From Spongilla lacustris (lineage: Eukaryota > Porifera > Demospongiae > Spongillida > Spongillidae), in assembly GCA_949361645.1 (NCBI GenBank), contig OX442421.1, positions 4,507,320-4,571,319 on the forward strand: a DNA stretch of 64,000 bases. The letters are read 5' to 3'. Position 1 is the stretch's first letter. The number at the start of each line of letters is the position of its first letter. This document shows, in pieces, positions 1 to 9,840 of the stretch. The position numbers and the translations under genes were made by a program. The notes beneath the pieces were generated by a model. The model searched no databases. It was not told the DNA's origin and saw nothing but the letters and a program-made list of their open reading frames with translations.

Positions 1-98
1 TGCTCATGTGCACATAGTAGTTATCACATGCAGGGAATGAGTACTGTCACATGGTCTATATGTGAGCATCACATGCACTGTCACATGTGCATGTGCAG

Positions 99-337
99 GT
101 ATTCTGTACGTTCCCCTTTGGATCCCTGGTGGTACACCGATCCCAGAGTCAGGAATATTTGTACACATCACAAAAGGAGGTGGTGCTAGTCCCCAGCCCC
201 AAGTCCTAAAATCTCAACCCTCACAACTAAACCACAAGTACCTAGACTCAGAACCTGAGGCCAAGATTAATGGCATTGCAGGTTATCAATACCGGAGGGT
301 TCCCAGAGGCATTCCACCAAGGCTGACATCCCTATGA
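99..337 (+). CDS. putative 3'-terminal coding exon of a gene entering from the left
   Basis: An open frame follows a usable splice acceptor (CAG at 96-98) and ends at TGA 335-337. The roughly 78 residues are non-repetitive and rich in Pro, Gly and charged residues, with stretches such as WIPGGTPIPESG and KYLDSEPEAKING and a basic end (YRRVPRGIPPRL). No transmembrane segment or catalytic motif is visible. It would fit the cytoplasmic or C-terminal tail of a larger protein whose other exons lie outside the window. I do not recognise the family. No AATAAA lies close downstream. A chance open frame is a real alternative, because the only support is the acceptor, the length and the unbiased composition. 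Confidence 0.33.
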
Positions 338-576
338 AATAGCCTCTGGGTGTGGACAGCTAGTGCCTGTACTATCTTTGCTTGATTTATCTTGTTTATG
401 CTTTTAGCCAAAATTGTAATGGACTTCCGTATTTTCTTATGAGCCAATACATTAACTGGTTGTCCTATTGTACATTCATGAGGGAGCAGTGGGCGGGGCT
501 GTTCTATTTGAAGTGGGGGACAATAGGGATTGGTTTGTGGGAAGAAAGAAACATTAGAGCTCAGCGGTCTGTGGAG

Positions 577-785
577 CTGGTCTGTGGGGAGGGGACATTA
601 GGGCTGGTCTGTGGGGAGGGGACATTAGGGCTGGTCTGTGGGGAGGGGACATTAGGGCTGGTCTGTGGGGAGGGGACATTAAAGCTGGTCTGTGGGGAGG
701 GGACATTAGGGCTGGTCTGCGGGGAGGGGACATTAGGGCTGGTCGGTAGGGAGGGGACATTAGGGCTGGTCTGTGGGGAGGGTGC
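577..785. repeat. 27-bp minisatellite, about 8 copies
   Basis: The unit CTGGTCTGTGGGGAGGGGAC plus ATTAGGG is repeated head to tail with few substitutions (for example CTGCGGGG and CGGTAGGG variants). The period is a multiple of three, so long open frames run through it on both strands (nine-residue repeats). These are artefacts of the repeat rather than genes. Runs of four Gs make the plus strand G-quadruplex capable. Confidence 0.93.
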
Positions 786-855
786 AAGTAGGCCTATCAT
801 TGCAAGAAGAAAACAAATCAGAACCTTTACCAGCATACAACCACCTCAGATATAA

Positions 856-3386
856 TGAATGGAACACATAATAGACGTGTATTAGTCTATCCATGCATTT
901 CTGATTCTAAGTAATGGCTATACATGTAGATAATCACACCTTGAACAGATGTTTACTGCATAGAGGTTTTAAAATGTCACACTGGAACTTAAACTATTCA
1001 GAATACCTCCAAACTTGGTCCTTGAAGTTGGAATGATGTGCCATGCATCAACTGCATATGAATGACACTTCTGTCCTTCAGACATTCTGGAGGATTTATA
1101 GCTGGTGGCATGGTATTATGTATACATTCTCTACCTCCCATAACAAGACCTTCCTGTAAAGTACATACGTACCCCATACCTAATGAAACCTAATTAAGTG
1201 CACCAGCATTTTACCAGCATTTGAACAAAATTTAAGATTAAATTATCCGTGTATATGTAAATGTTTAGTATGTGTGTGCGTGTGCATGTGTTTGTGTGTG
1301 TATGTGTGTGTGTGTGTGTGTGTGTATGTGTGTACATATATCAAGGGCTGGTAAATACTGCTCCCACAATGGCCATACAGCATACAGCTCAATTGAATGG
1401 GTTTTAGCAATGCAATAATTTCGTGGCAAAGGTTACAGCTAATTTTTGCATACATCTACATGTATCAACTGAAATGCATGTACAAATTGTAGGAGTTAAG
1501 TTTCAACAATATCATTCATCTGATTTATCATGGATGTTTTCTTTCAATTGCAAGAATTCACAATTGAAATGGGGGGTATTCAGACTATACACCAATTACC
1601 TTCAGACACACTGGAGCAGTGCTAGTGCTGGTTCTAATGTTAATATATACATTCTCCTTCTTTAATTTCCCCCCCCCCCCCCCCCCCACAAAGCCCTTCC
1701 TATATACATACCTGCAGTAACCTATATTTCTTAAGCTTCATGTGCATGAGGAAAACCATCAGTCATTCTCCTTTTGAAATACATAAATACAAGAAGTGAT
1801 TAAACCTAAGCATAATAAAAATTCATATATATGTGGGGTGCAATGTATATCACTGAAGTAAGTTTGGACAAAAATGGATGAAGACATAAAAGCACTGCAT
1901 GTGTGCATCATTGCATATGAGGTAGCCATTGACTGATATAAGTTCCATGGCCATGCACCACCCTCCATAGACGCTTGATCCCTTAAGGTTTCAAAAACTA
2001 TGCATAATTCCCAATCTGTTCTTGTGCATATGATGTACACAACTGTGAGTTGTAATATTCATACTTCTGAAGTTGTTGCTGAAGCTAATAGAAGGCTCTG
2101 TCTCAAGGGCAAGGTATGTACTCTTCTGATGCGTAGAGACAATAACCTTTTACTTACTTTGCAGTCACAATGAATGGCCAGATGCAGCTCAGTGCAATTA
2201 TTAATAGTGCAATGCATAGGTTAAAAGTTTATACCTATTAAACAGAGTCAGCATTCTTATAGTGTGGTAGTCTCGTATTGAATATCATTGTTTAAATCTG
2301 AATACATAATAGAAGGTCAATAACCCTCAGCAATGAGGGAGGGAGGGGGGTCCTCCTCGCGATTGGCCAAATACGATTGGTTGAATACGAATGGTGCGAG
2401 GGGGCCGCGGGTTAACTTTTCTTAGTCCGGTTAAAACCATAGAATGGCTATACGGCTCTGAACAGGGCGTCTGCCCTTCGATCTCTAGTATGCATATCAT
2501 CCATTACACTCCTTATCCCTTATTATGAATTCATGCAGATGACGGCCCATCTCGTGATGCCTCATGAATGCTCGATCGTGATTAGAGCTTCTAATCTGTC
2601 TTTACAGTAACCTCGGAGATTGATGGAGAGTTCGAAACCTCTACAGCATGCTGCATGCTGACCAACAATTAATTATAACCGATATGACGTATATGTAATG
2701 CATCTCTTTCAGACTTCCCTCAGTACGTTACAAGCACATACATTCCAAATGATATGGGCATAAAAACCCGTATGAATACAGGCCACATTGTTTTCCCCAA
2801 ATGCCTAAGGCATGCATGTAATTTGATATGTAGTTGCATAATTATATATGACCAGCTATTAATTGAACCTGCGCTATCTTATAAGTTATGTCCTATATAG
2901 ACCTGTAGCAAAAACCCAGAGAATTTAAGGCTTTGCCTTATAACCATGCATGCATCTTGAATAAGACTTCTAGCTGGGAATTTACCCTGGAAGTTTGTAC
3001 TGTGTTGTACTCTAGATATTGGAGCCTGTATACATGTAATACCGTTATAAAGGTCACTATGTCCATGCGCTATGGATCGATTGTAGGTCATGATGTGACA
3101 TAGTTTATGCCAAATAATAAAGCACTATATCTTCTTCGTTTTCTTTAGCTTCTTTGTTTGATAGGTCGTACTTTAAATTTATAGCGCATATTAACTTTGA
3201 TCGAGTACGCGTTGGTAATTCCAACAAATGACCAGCCAGCCTAGTTAGCCCGACCATAGCCCACATATGTGATAATAGCCCACATACGCTATCGGATGGG
3301 TACAGATCCAAATAACTAAGATAAATATGGCAAAGAGGGCTACTTGCAACGTGGTGGCAGAAATCAACGCCAGCGTGCTTTTAAAG
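856..3386. other. non-coding stretch, no gene recognised
   Basis: Apart from the TG microsatellite I see no convincing coding sequence here. A poly-C run lies at 1671-1687. At 2340-2420 there is a short GC-richer patch with two ATTGG (inverted CCAAT) boxes. It could be promoter material, but no exon follows it that I can identify. Short open frames (1423-1665, 1759-2040 minus, 2879-3091 minus) have no recognisable content. Confidence 0.6.
1268..1332. repeat. (TG)n microsatellite
   Basis: An imperfect TG dinucleotide run with interspersed TATG. The His/Thr-rich open frame on the minus strand across it is a by-product of the dinucleotide repeat. Confidence 0.9.
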
Positions 3387-3426
3387 GCACGCACCTCATT
3401 TTAATAGCTCGAGCTGTTCCGATTGA

Positions 3427-3449
3427 CAAAAAAAAAAAAAAAAAAAAAA
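3427..3449. repeat. poly-A tract
   Basis: Homopolymer A run. It may be the 3' end of an old retroposed fragment or simple slippage. No retroposed body was recognised upstream. Confidence 0.85.
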
Positions 3450-3755
3450 CTTGTTACAAGCATTCTTCGCTTTTTAATTAGGCAGATATAATTGAACTCA
3501 TTTTGCTAAACACACACGATTTCCAAACGCTCCTCAATCTGGATCGTGTATCGGCTCAAGAGCCGACGGTTGAGTTGACAAACTTGTATGCTTACGTTAT
3601 CGAGTTCAAAGTTTTATACGGCGAGGACCATGATCCGACCATCTACAGGTCGCAATAGCAAAACGCCTACATGTACATGTAATAGGCTAAAACAGCACTG
3701 TAGGGTTTTTTCGATCTATTAAAACTTTTTAAAATTAACGAGGTTTGGCATGTAT

Positions 3756-3766
3756 TATATAAAAGG
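3756..3766 (+). promoter_or_regulatory. TATA box, candidate core promoter
   Basis: TATATAAAAGG is a textbook TATA element 32 bp upstream of the first in-frame ATG (3798) and 56 bp upstream of a second one (3822). A start site about 30 bp downstream would give a very short 5' leader before the signal-peptide exon. This is inferred from sequence only. Confidence 0.55.
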
Positions 3767-3797
3767 AGAAGACGATCACGACACACACTATTAATAC

Positions 3798-3881
3798 ATG
3801 TATATCAGTGCAAATGTACGGATGCATTTCATTGCAGTTTTTGTTTCTCTATGTCTTATCGCAATGCGCTTGGTGAAGCAG
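3798..3881 (+). CDS. signal-peptide exon candidate of the Ig-domain gene
   Basis: The open frame has in-frame ATGs at 3798 and 3822 and ends at a consensus donor (CAG|GTAAGT after 3881). From 3822 it encodes 20 residues with a hydrophobic core (FIAVFVSLCLIAM) followed by Arg and Lys, which looks like a cleavable signal peptide. A TATA box lies just upstream and Ig exons lie 400 bp downstream, so a secreted or membrane Ig protein is the natural reading. One difficulty is that this exon ends in phase 0 whereas the first Ig exon must be entered in phase 1. Either a small exon is missed between them or they do not splice directly. The exon lies inside the inverted-repeat-bracketed segment. Confidence 0.45.
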
Positions 3882-4297
3882 GTAAGTGCTTGCATTCGTC
3901 AGTATATGCATATTCGTCGGTATATGCATAGATAGTTATCATGGTATATGTGTGTAGTTACATGTACGTGCCCAGTACCGGTAGTGGCGGCAGTATTATA
4001 TGTACATCAAGTCGTAGCTAAAGCTGAACGATCATGATATCGACGTTGGAACTGCACTAAAATAAATCGTGATCATTCTCTCGTTACTTTTTGACAAAAA
4101 CTACGTACATGCATCGTGGTGTGGTGTGGGGAAAAAAATAGAATTCTATAATTCGTGATATATGTTAATTAACCAAAGCTTTTAAAATGAGGTGCGTGCT
4201 ATTTTAACATTTATCATATGCATGTCCATATGTACGATGAATAATAAGGTAGTAACATTATAGAAAAACCGAACTGACTTACACATGTATACAGCAG

Positions 4298-6458
4298 GTA
4301 CTGGCCAGCCTCCTCACTTCACCCAGGAGCCCCAGGACACCGTAGTATACAAAGCATCCCTGGTGCTGGACTGTACTGCCCAAGGTCACCCCTCCCCCAC
4401 CATCACATAGTACAGAGGGGACCCTCCAGCCTTAGTCTCTGATGGCCTTGTGCTCAATGGCTCACTGCTCATACCCACTGTGGTGGAGGGGGTGGATGCT
4501 TCCAGAGGGGGCATCCCCTACCACTGTAGGGCTACCAGTAATCAGTTTGGGACCATCAGAAGCAGAATAGCCACTGTCTACTATGCATGTGAGGTGACCA
4601 CACAATAACAGTGGTACAGTTGATGATGTGGTCCTTCTGTTGGCAGTCTTTGGTGAGGGAGAAGATATCACATACAGTGTCAAAAACACATCCAATCCAC
4701 TTTATGAAGACAATGTTGCCCTTTACTGTAATGTGTCATGGTCCAACCCTCCACCTTCAATAATCTGGGTGGATGGCCTCAACCAAACTGTACCCAGTGG
4801 TGGGACCAAGTTCCTCTACCTGGAGGGTGGACGATACCTTGCCATCATTGGGGTTGACCCTGTGACTGCACAGAGAGTGTTCCACTGTAGCGTGACCAAT
4901 GTCTTTGGAATGCTATCAGTGGACAGTCCAACAAGATATAGGTTTAACATAACTGGTGAGTCCCCTTTCTTCCCTGTACACATGATGAGGTCTGTCCCAT
5001 CCTCTCCCCCAGCTTCTCCAAGGACTGGACTGGTCATTTACAAACCCCTTGAAGATGTCACTGCTTATGAAGGAGATACTAATGTCCAGTTCTCTATGGT
5101 AGCTGCTGGTGATGGCTCAATATCTTTAAACTTTGCAATTACTTATGTTCCTGTCGTATCAGTACTACAGACCACAAAACTGACATTTCAATCTGGAGTA
5201 GTTGGATTTATAAGTGGTCCAGTGTCATTAGTGGACAGTGGTACAGTGGTGACATGCCTGGTCACCCCTACCATGTCTTACATAGCCACACTGACTGTCC
5301 TAGGTGAGTGATGACATTGGCTGTATTGGTACCCATTTTGTTCCTCTGCCCAGCAAGGGCCAACCTGGTGGTGACCTCAAGTCCTGGGGACAGTTTGGAC
5401 AACTCTGTTGGCACCAATGTCTCCTTCACCTGTGAGGCCAGTGGAGTGGGCCTGGGGATGAGGTGGTACAGGAATGGGGAGGAGGAGTCCCCTGGTTCAC
5501 GTGTAGTGATCAGTGGGTTCACCATGACCATATATGGTCTGTTGGAGGGAGACTCGGGCATGTACCAGTGTTCAGTGTCCAATGGAACCAGCTCAGTTTG
5601 GAGACAGTGGAAACTGAATGTCACACGAAAACCACGTGAGTACCATGTAATGTACTTCCATGTGAAGACACAAGCCTATTTGTATGTTGGATTAGACTTC
5701 TAGTTTAGGTGTACCTTATGGACTGAAGTATTGCCTGAGGAAGTTCAAAGTTGTAGTAGCATATTTGTATTGAGGTATTCCTATTAACAAAATAAGCATC
5801 TCTCTTTGAAGATATAACAGACATATTCTTTGTAGGGTTAGTTCCCATGACTATAGAGATGCTGTCTACACCAAGAATGTGTGGAGGTGGTGGTACTACT
5901 CTGAGGGTACAGGTGAAGTCATACCCTCCTCCTGGCCATGTCCAGTGGTACATGAATGGCTCTCTGGTGATGTCCAGTGATCTGTACCTCATCTCCAACA
6001 TCTCTGTCTCTGACAACTCAACTGTCCCCATCACCTACAGTGCCTCTCTCACCATCTCCTCTGTTAACCTCACCACTCAAGGATTCTACATGTACATAAC
6101 ATGTACAACAGAACACCTCTGCAGGACCACTGCGTCCATCTATACATGGGTCACAACACAGCTCACTGTTGCTGACAATCCTGGACATGTACCCAGCTAC
6201 CTCTACTTCAAATCCAAGATGGAGGTTCTGAGGGAGAACACTGGCCCCTCCCACTGGAATGCTGGTGCTTCGTTCACAGGTGGGGCATTTGAACACTTGT
6301 TGGGAACCACTTTTCTCTATCTCATGGTGGAGACATTGCTGACAGAAGGAGTGCTAACATGGTAGAATTCTTTGGTCATTGTAGGGCTTGGAGCCAACAC
6401 CACAGAAGATGACGTAGTTAGGTATTCTTTCTTCTTGTCGTGTAAAGTCGGGATGTAG
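4298..6458 (+). CDS. multi-exon Ig-superfamily protein (five Ig-like exons), possibly a pseudogene
   Basis: Exons read 4298-4588, 4647-4955, 5013-5303, 5354-5635, 5836-6279 and 6385-6458 (TAG stop). Every internal junction is GT-AG and phase 1, the classic one-exon-per-Ig-domain arrangement. Domain 1 has the B-strand Cys (LVLDCTAQG) and F-strand Cys (PYHCRATS). Domain 2 has ALYCNVS, IIWVDG and FHCSVT. Domain 3 lacks the first Cys and the Trp. Domain 4 has FTCEAS, MRWYRNG and YQCSVS. Domain 5 has VQWYMNG and YITCTT. There are many N-glycosylation sequons. No transmembrane segment or cytoplasmic domain was found, so the product would be secreted or the 3' end is lost. The predicted last exon adds a 24-residue tail before the stop. 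The acceptor of the first exon is CAGCAG, a tandem NAGNAG site. An in-frame TAG at 4408-4410 interrupts domain 1. Receptor or adhesion function is only inferred from the fold. Confidence 0.75.
4408..4410 (+). other. in-frame amber codon at the invariant Trp of Ig domain 1
   Basis: The frame around it reads PSPTIT, then TAG, then YRGDPP. Ig domains have Trp (TGG) at this place, as in domains 2, 4 and 5 of the same gene (IIW, MRW, VQW). One G-to-A change explains it. It may be a pseudogene lesion, a segregating null allele, an assembly error, or a genomic A that is edited in RNA. Confidence 0.8.
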
Positions 6459-6502
6459 CGATCAGTATGTAAGTTTCGTTGCTATGCTGTGTGTGTATAT
6501 AT

Positions 6503-6779
6503 ACAAGTATATAAAAACAATTCTCTATGAGAAAGTTAGTAGTATATAGGATTTGAAGGCAATAGTGGTGTACAAGGGTCTAATAATAAGGGAAAATATA
6601 ATAGTCCTATATTTAGCACATTTCTAGGATATTACATGTATGTTATTTGTGTGCTAAATATAGGACTATTACATTTTCCCTTATTATTAGACCCTTGTTC
6701 CCTTCCTTTTTACACCACTATTGCCTTCAAATCCTATATACCACCACCTTTCTCATAGAGAATGTTTTTATATACTTGT
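6503..6779. mobile_element. 277-bp fold-back MITE (hairpin), family A
   Basis: Both arms are inverted copies over almost the whole length, from ACAAGTATATAAAAAC on the left to its complement ending ACTTGT on the right, with a loop of about 40 bp near 6620-6655. Internal landmarks are TCTCTATGAGAAAG, AGGATTTGAAGG and the loop-flanking CCTATATTTAGCAC. The same landmarks recur at 18425-18690 and, more diverged, at 31121-31416. It carries no protein. It begins 45 bp beyond the Ig-gene stop codon, so it may lie in that gene's 3' region. Confidence 0.9.
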
Positions 6780-7826
6780 TTCATTGCGTTCTATTCATAA
6801 TTGTATGCATATATGCTTTCAAAAAGACATGACTGATACAATTTAAATAGTATATAACTGAATTTCATAACTCATGTTGCAACAGACATATTTACACTGA
6901 TCACATATGCTACTATCTAAACTTGGTATATAGAATATCATTTATATAGTACTAACTCAGCCATGGATGATAAATATTGTTTAGTCTATCTCAGTGTTGA
7001 TATAAAAGTAGTGATACCAGCGAAACTTTATCTTCTCATATAAGTCTGTTTTCTTCTTCGTATGACAGTAACAGGTGTGTCCATCGAGTCATCTCTTCCT
7101 TCATTACAGTATTCTGCAAATTAAAGTGATCTGTGTCAAATCAACTTCACCTCACCCTATGCACCAGATGATACACTCAGCATGCTTAAATGTACTTCAC
7201 CAGCAGGGTCCTTTACAAGCAGTTGAAATGCATGTGCCCATCAAAACTGTTTTTATTGAAGCCATACCTACTGTACAGGTATGATATCAGCTATCACACA
7301 TCTGACCTCTGCTCAATCATTTAGAGATCGATCATCCAGATTTTAATACAACTAATTTATTTCTTGTATGGCTAACATTAAGGCATTACGTCAACCAATG
7401 TTTGCCCCACAACCTGAATTTGAGCTGGAACGTTGTTCAAAATTATGAACAGCTCAGGGTCAGGCCAATGCATATGATAAGGTTTCGGGTTTGTCCTGAC
7501 ACAGTGTCAGACCATTACCTAATTGACCTGTCATGTTTCCGAATTGACCGGACATAGAATGTACCTTAATATTTGCACTTGGTGTTTGTATACATTGCTA
7601 TCCAGTAGCATTGCGTGCGCGCACATATTAGTAGCAGCATGATCTTTGATAGATGCAGATCTCAGGTTTGTTTTTGAATGCTGCGTTGAAATTTATTCGG
7701 CTGTGCAGATTTTCTTCAAATTGAATGCACACAGAACACTTTAGCGATGCGACTATAGTACTATCTGATTTGCTAGTATCGAATGTTAGTCACGTACATT
7801 TGTATCAGGGGCGAGGAGGGGGAAAC
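6780..7826. other. non-coding stretch, nothing recognised
   Basis: AT-rich sequence with no convincing exon or repeat. An open frame at 7075-7284 has no recognisable content. Confidence 0.6.
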
Positions 7827-8188
7827 GACGCAATCGTGCGCGAAAAACGGCCCTAAACGCGTCAAATCGCGCGGACTTCAAAACGCTGTATCTTCTTGAT
7901 TGTGCAATTGAGAAGAGTCGCATTTTGCGTATTTACAAAGCGGTCGTGTGTCTATACATGTAGAAGAGTCCAAAGACGGTTTAATTTGCAATGCATCGTT
8001 CTGAATCTTACTTCCATGTGAATACCTTCGGAGCGATGCGTCGCAAATTACACCATCTTTGGACTTCTATACACGCAGGACCGCTTTGTAAATACGCAAA
8101 ATGCTATTGCACAATCAAGGAGATACAGCGTTTTTGAAGTCCGCGCAATTTGACGCGTTTACGGCCGTTTTTCGCGCACGATTGCGTC
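7827..8188. mobile_element. 362-bp imperfect inverted-repeat element (second fold-back type)
   Basis: The left arm begins GACGCAATCGTGCGCGAAAA and runs to about 7985. The right arm (about 8035-8188) is its reverse complement and ends GCACGATTGCGTC. Matching landmarks in the two arms include ACGCGTCAAAT, GACTTCAAAACGC, TGATTGTGCAAT and TACAAAGCGGTC. The spacer is about 50 bp and the arms have diverged slightly. It is CpG-richer than its surroundings and unrelated to family A hairpins. No coding capacity. Probably a non-autonomous DNA element. Confidence 0.85.
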
Positions 8189-8497
8189 CATGGGAAGGAT
8201 CGTTTCGCTGTCCAAAGCCCACTTTTTAACACTAAATTTAACGGTCTGAACAGGTGCTTTGCCGCTATTTCCAGTGACATAAAAAGCCGTCCGGACATTC
8301 TTACCGCGCATACGCAAAATTGATCTGACACTTAGCAAAATTGATCGGAAAACGTCCGATGTCCGACTGTTATCATGTGCACTGCAGGCAATATAAAAAT
8401 CTCTGTTTCACTGACTTGGACTTCAGATAATGACTCCCAAGTTTTGTTTAATGGTAGGTGTCTAGTGGCAGAGCCTATAGGCATGATAGAATGCATC

Positions 8498-8570
8498 TAC
8501 TAAAATGGAAATGTGCAAATGAGTGTTGGCTGCTTACTATTGGTAAAAAAGAAGTTGTAAGTATGTATAA
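8498..8570 (+). pseudogene. short coding-like fragment related to the 9540-9840 ORF
   Basis: Reading forward this gives LLKWKCANECWLLTIGKKE. It is a diverged copy of part of the minus-strand frame at about 9640 (LKWKCTNECRLVTN). The two copies face each other across the G-rich minisatellite. A Cys pair with a WKC-x3-C spacing is shared. I do not recognise the family. It may be a fragment of a transposon protein. Confidence 0.4.
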
Positions 8571-9533
8571 GGGGAGTAGTAGGAGTAGGAGGGAGGTGAG
8601 GGAGGTGTAAGGGTAGAGGCGAGGAGTGGCAGGAGTAGGGGTAAAGGAAAGGAGTGGCAGGAGTAGGGGTAGTAGGGGAGGAGTAAGGGTTAGAGGGGAG
8701 GAGAAGGGGTAGGAGGGGAGGAGTAGGGGTAGGAGTGGCAAGACTAGGGGTAGGAGGGAGGAGTAAGGGTTAGAGGGGAGGAGAAGGGGTAGGAGGAGAG
8801 GAGTAGGGGTAGGAGGGGAGGAGTAGGGGTAGGAGTGGCAGGAGTAGGGGTAGAAAGGAGGAGTAAGGGTTAGAGGGGAGGAGTAGGGGTAGGAGGGGAG
8901 GAGTAGGGGTAGGAGGGGAGGAGTAGGGGTAGGAGGGGAGGAGTAGGGGTAGGAGGGGAGGAGTAGGGGTAGGAGGGGAGGAGTAGGGGTAGGAGGGGAG
9001 GAGTAGGGGTAGGAGGGGAGGAGTAGGGGTAGGAGGGTAGGAGTAGGGGTAGGAGGGGAGGAATAGGGGTAGGAGGGAGGAGTAAGGGTTAGAGGGGAGG
9101 AGTAGGGGTAGGAGGGGAGGAGTAGGGGTAGGAGGGGAGGAGTAGGGGTAGGAGGGGAGGAGTAGGGGTAGGAGGGGAGGAGTAGGGGTAGGAGGGGAGG
9201 GGAGGAGTAGGGGTAGGAGGGGAGGAGTAGGGGTAGGAGGGGAGGAGTAGGGGTAGGAGGGGAGGATTAGGGGTAGGAGGGGAGGAGAGTAGGGGTAGGA
9301 GGGGAGGAGTAGGGGTAGGAGGGGAGGAGTAGGGGTAGGAGGGGAGGAGTAGGGGTAGGAGGAGAGGAGTAGGGTAGGAGGGGAGGAGTAGGGGTAGGAG
9401 GGGAGGAGTAGGGGTAGGAGGGGAGGAGTATGGGTAGGAGGGGAAGAGTAGGGGTAGGAGGGAGGAGTAGGGGTAGGAGGGGAGGAGTAAGGGGAGGAAT
9501 AGGGTAGGAGGGGAGGAGTAGGGGGAGGGGAGT
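8571..9533. repeat. G-rich 20-bp minisatellite, roughly 45-50 copies
   Basis: The unit GGGGTAGGAGGGGAGGAGTA is repeated with scattered one-base changes and a few shorter or longer units. Interspersed AGTGGCAGGAGTA variants occur near 8620-8850. The plus strand is almost pure purine apart from one T per half unit and is dense in G4-run motifs, so quadruplex or triplex structure is plausible. The long Pro/Leu/Ser-rich frame on the minus strand is the repeat read as protein, not a gene. Confidence 0.95.
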
Positions 9534-9840
9534 CTGATTGCAAAATGCTATCATAATGCACCTGTCCATCCCACCTCAAACATCTTTTATGCATTTTTGA
9601 AATAGTACCTTTGTCCCCAATACAACTTTTATTAGTGACCAGCCGACACTCATTTGTGCATTTCCATTTTAGTGGACACACGCTGTTATGATGCCTGTCA
9701 CCTATCTCGTCCGCCATTATACACCTATCATTCATGTCTACTGGTATAGCACCAAGCTGCATTGTGTGGTTGCAAGAGGCAACATACTCTGAACTAGCAG
9801 CTAGAATTTCACAATCCGCTTTTAATTGCATCAATAGCAC
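9534..9840 (-). CDS. hypothetical Cys-containing ORF start or fragment
   Basis: Minus-strand open frame from 9840 (a TTG, not an ATG). About 95 non-repetitive residues are followed by runaway reading into the minisatellite. It contains spaced cysteines (KADCEI, VASCNHT, DRCIM, VCPLKWKCTNEC, KSCIG). A diverged copy of the central part lies at 8498-8570 in opposite orientation. The Cys spacing could be a zinc-binding module, but I cannot name it. The frame is probably a piece of a repeat family rather than a host gene, because it occurs twice here. Confidence 0.3.

Larger units (their letters stand above)
3387..4199. mobile_element. segment bracketed by perfect 18-bp inverted repeats (possible MITE or DNA-transposon remnant)
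   Basis: GCACGCACCTCATTTTAA at 3387-3404 is exactly the reverse complement of 4182-4199, and similarity continues a few bases outward on each side. The 813-bp interval contains the TATA box and the signal-peptide-like exon of the Ig gene. No transposase is visible inside. No clear target-site duplication could be read at the ends. Either a non-autonomous element landed here and now supplies promoter and exon 1, or the inverted pair comes from two independent short repeats. Confidence 0.5.

Noticed and set aside
554..855. Nine-residue-repeat proteins on both strands
   Set aside because: By-product of a 27-bp minisatellite.
2340..2420. CCAAT-box promoter
   Set aside because: Two ATTGG motifs and a GC-rich patch are present, but no transcript unit follows on either strand that I can recognise.
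8770..9569. 356-codon Pro/Leu/Ser-rich frame on the minus strand
   Set aside because: It is the G-rich minisatellite read as protein. Only the first 95 or so residues are non-repetitive and these are listed separately.
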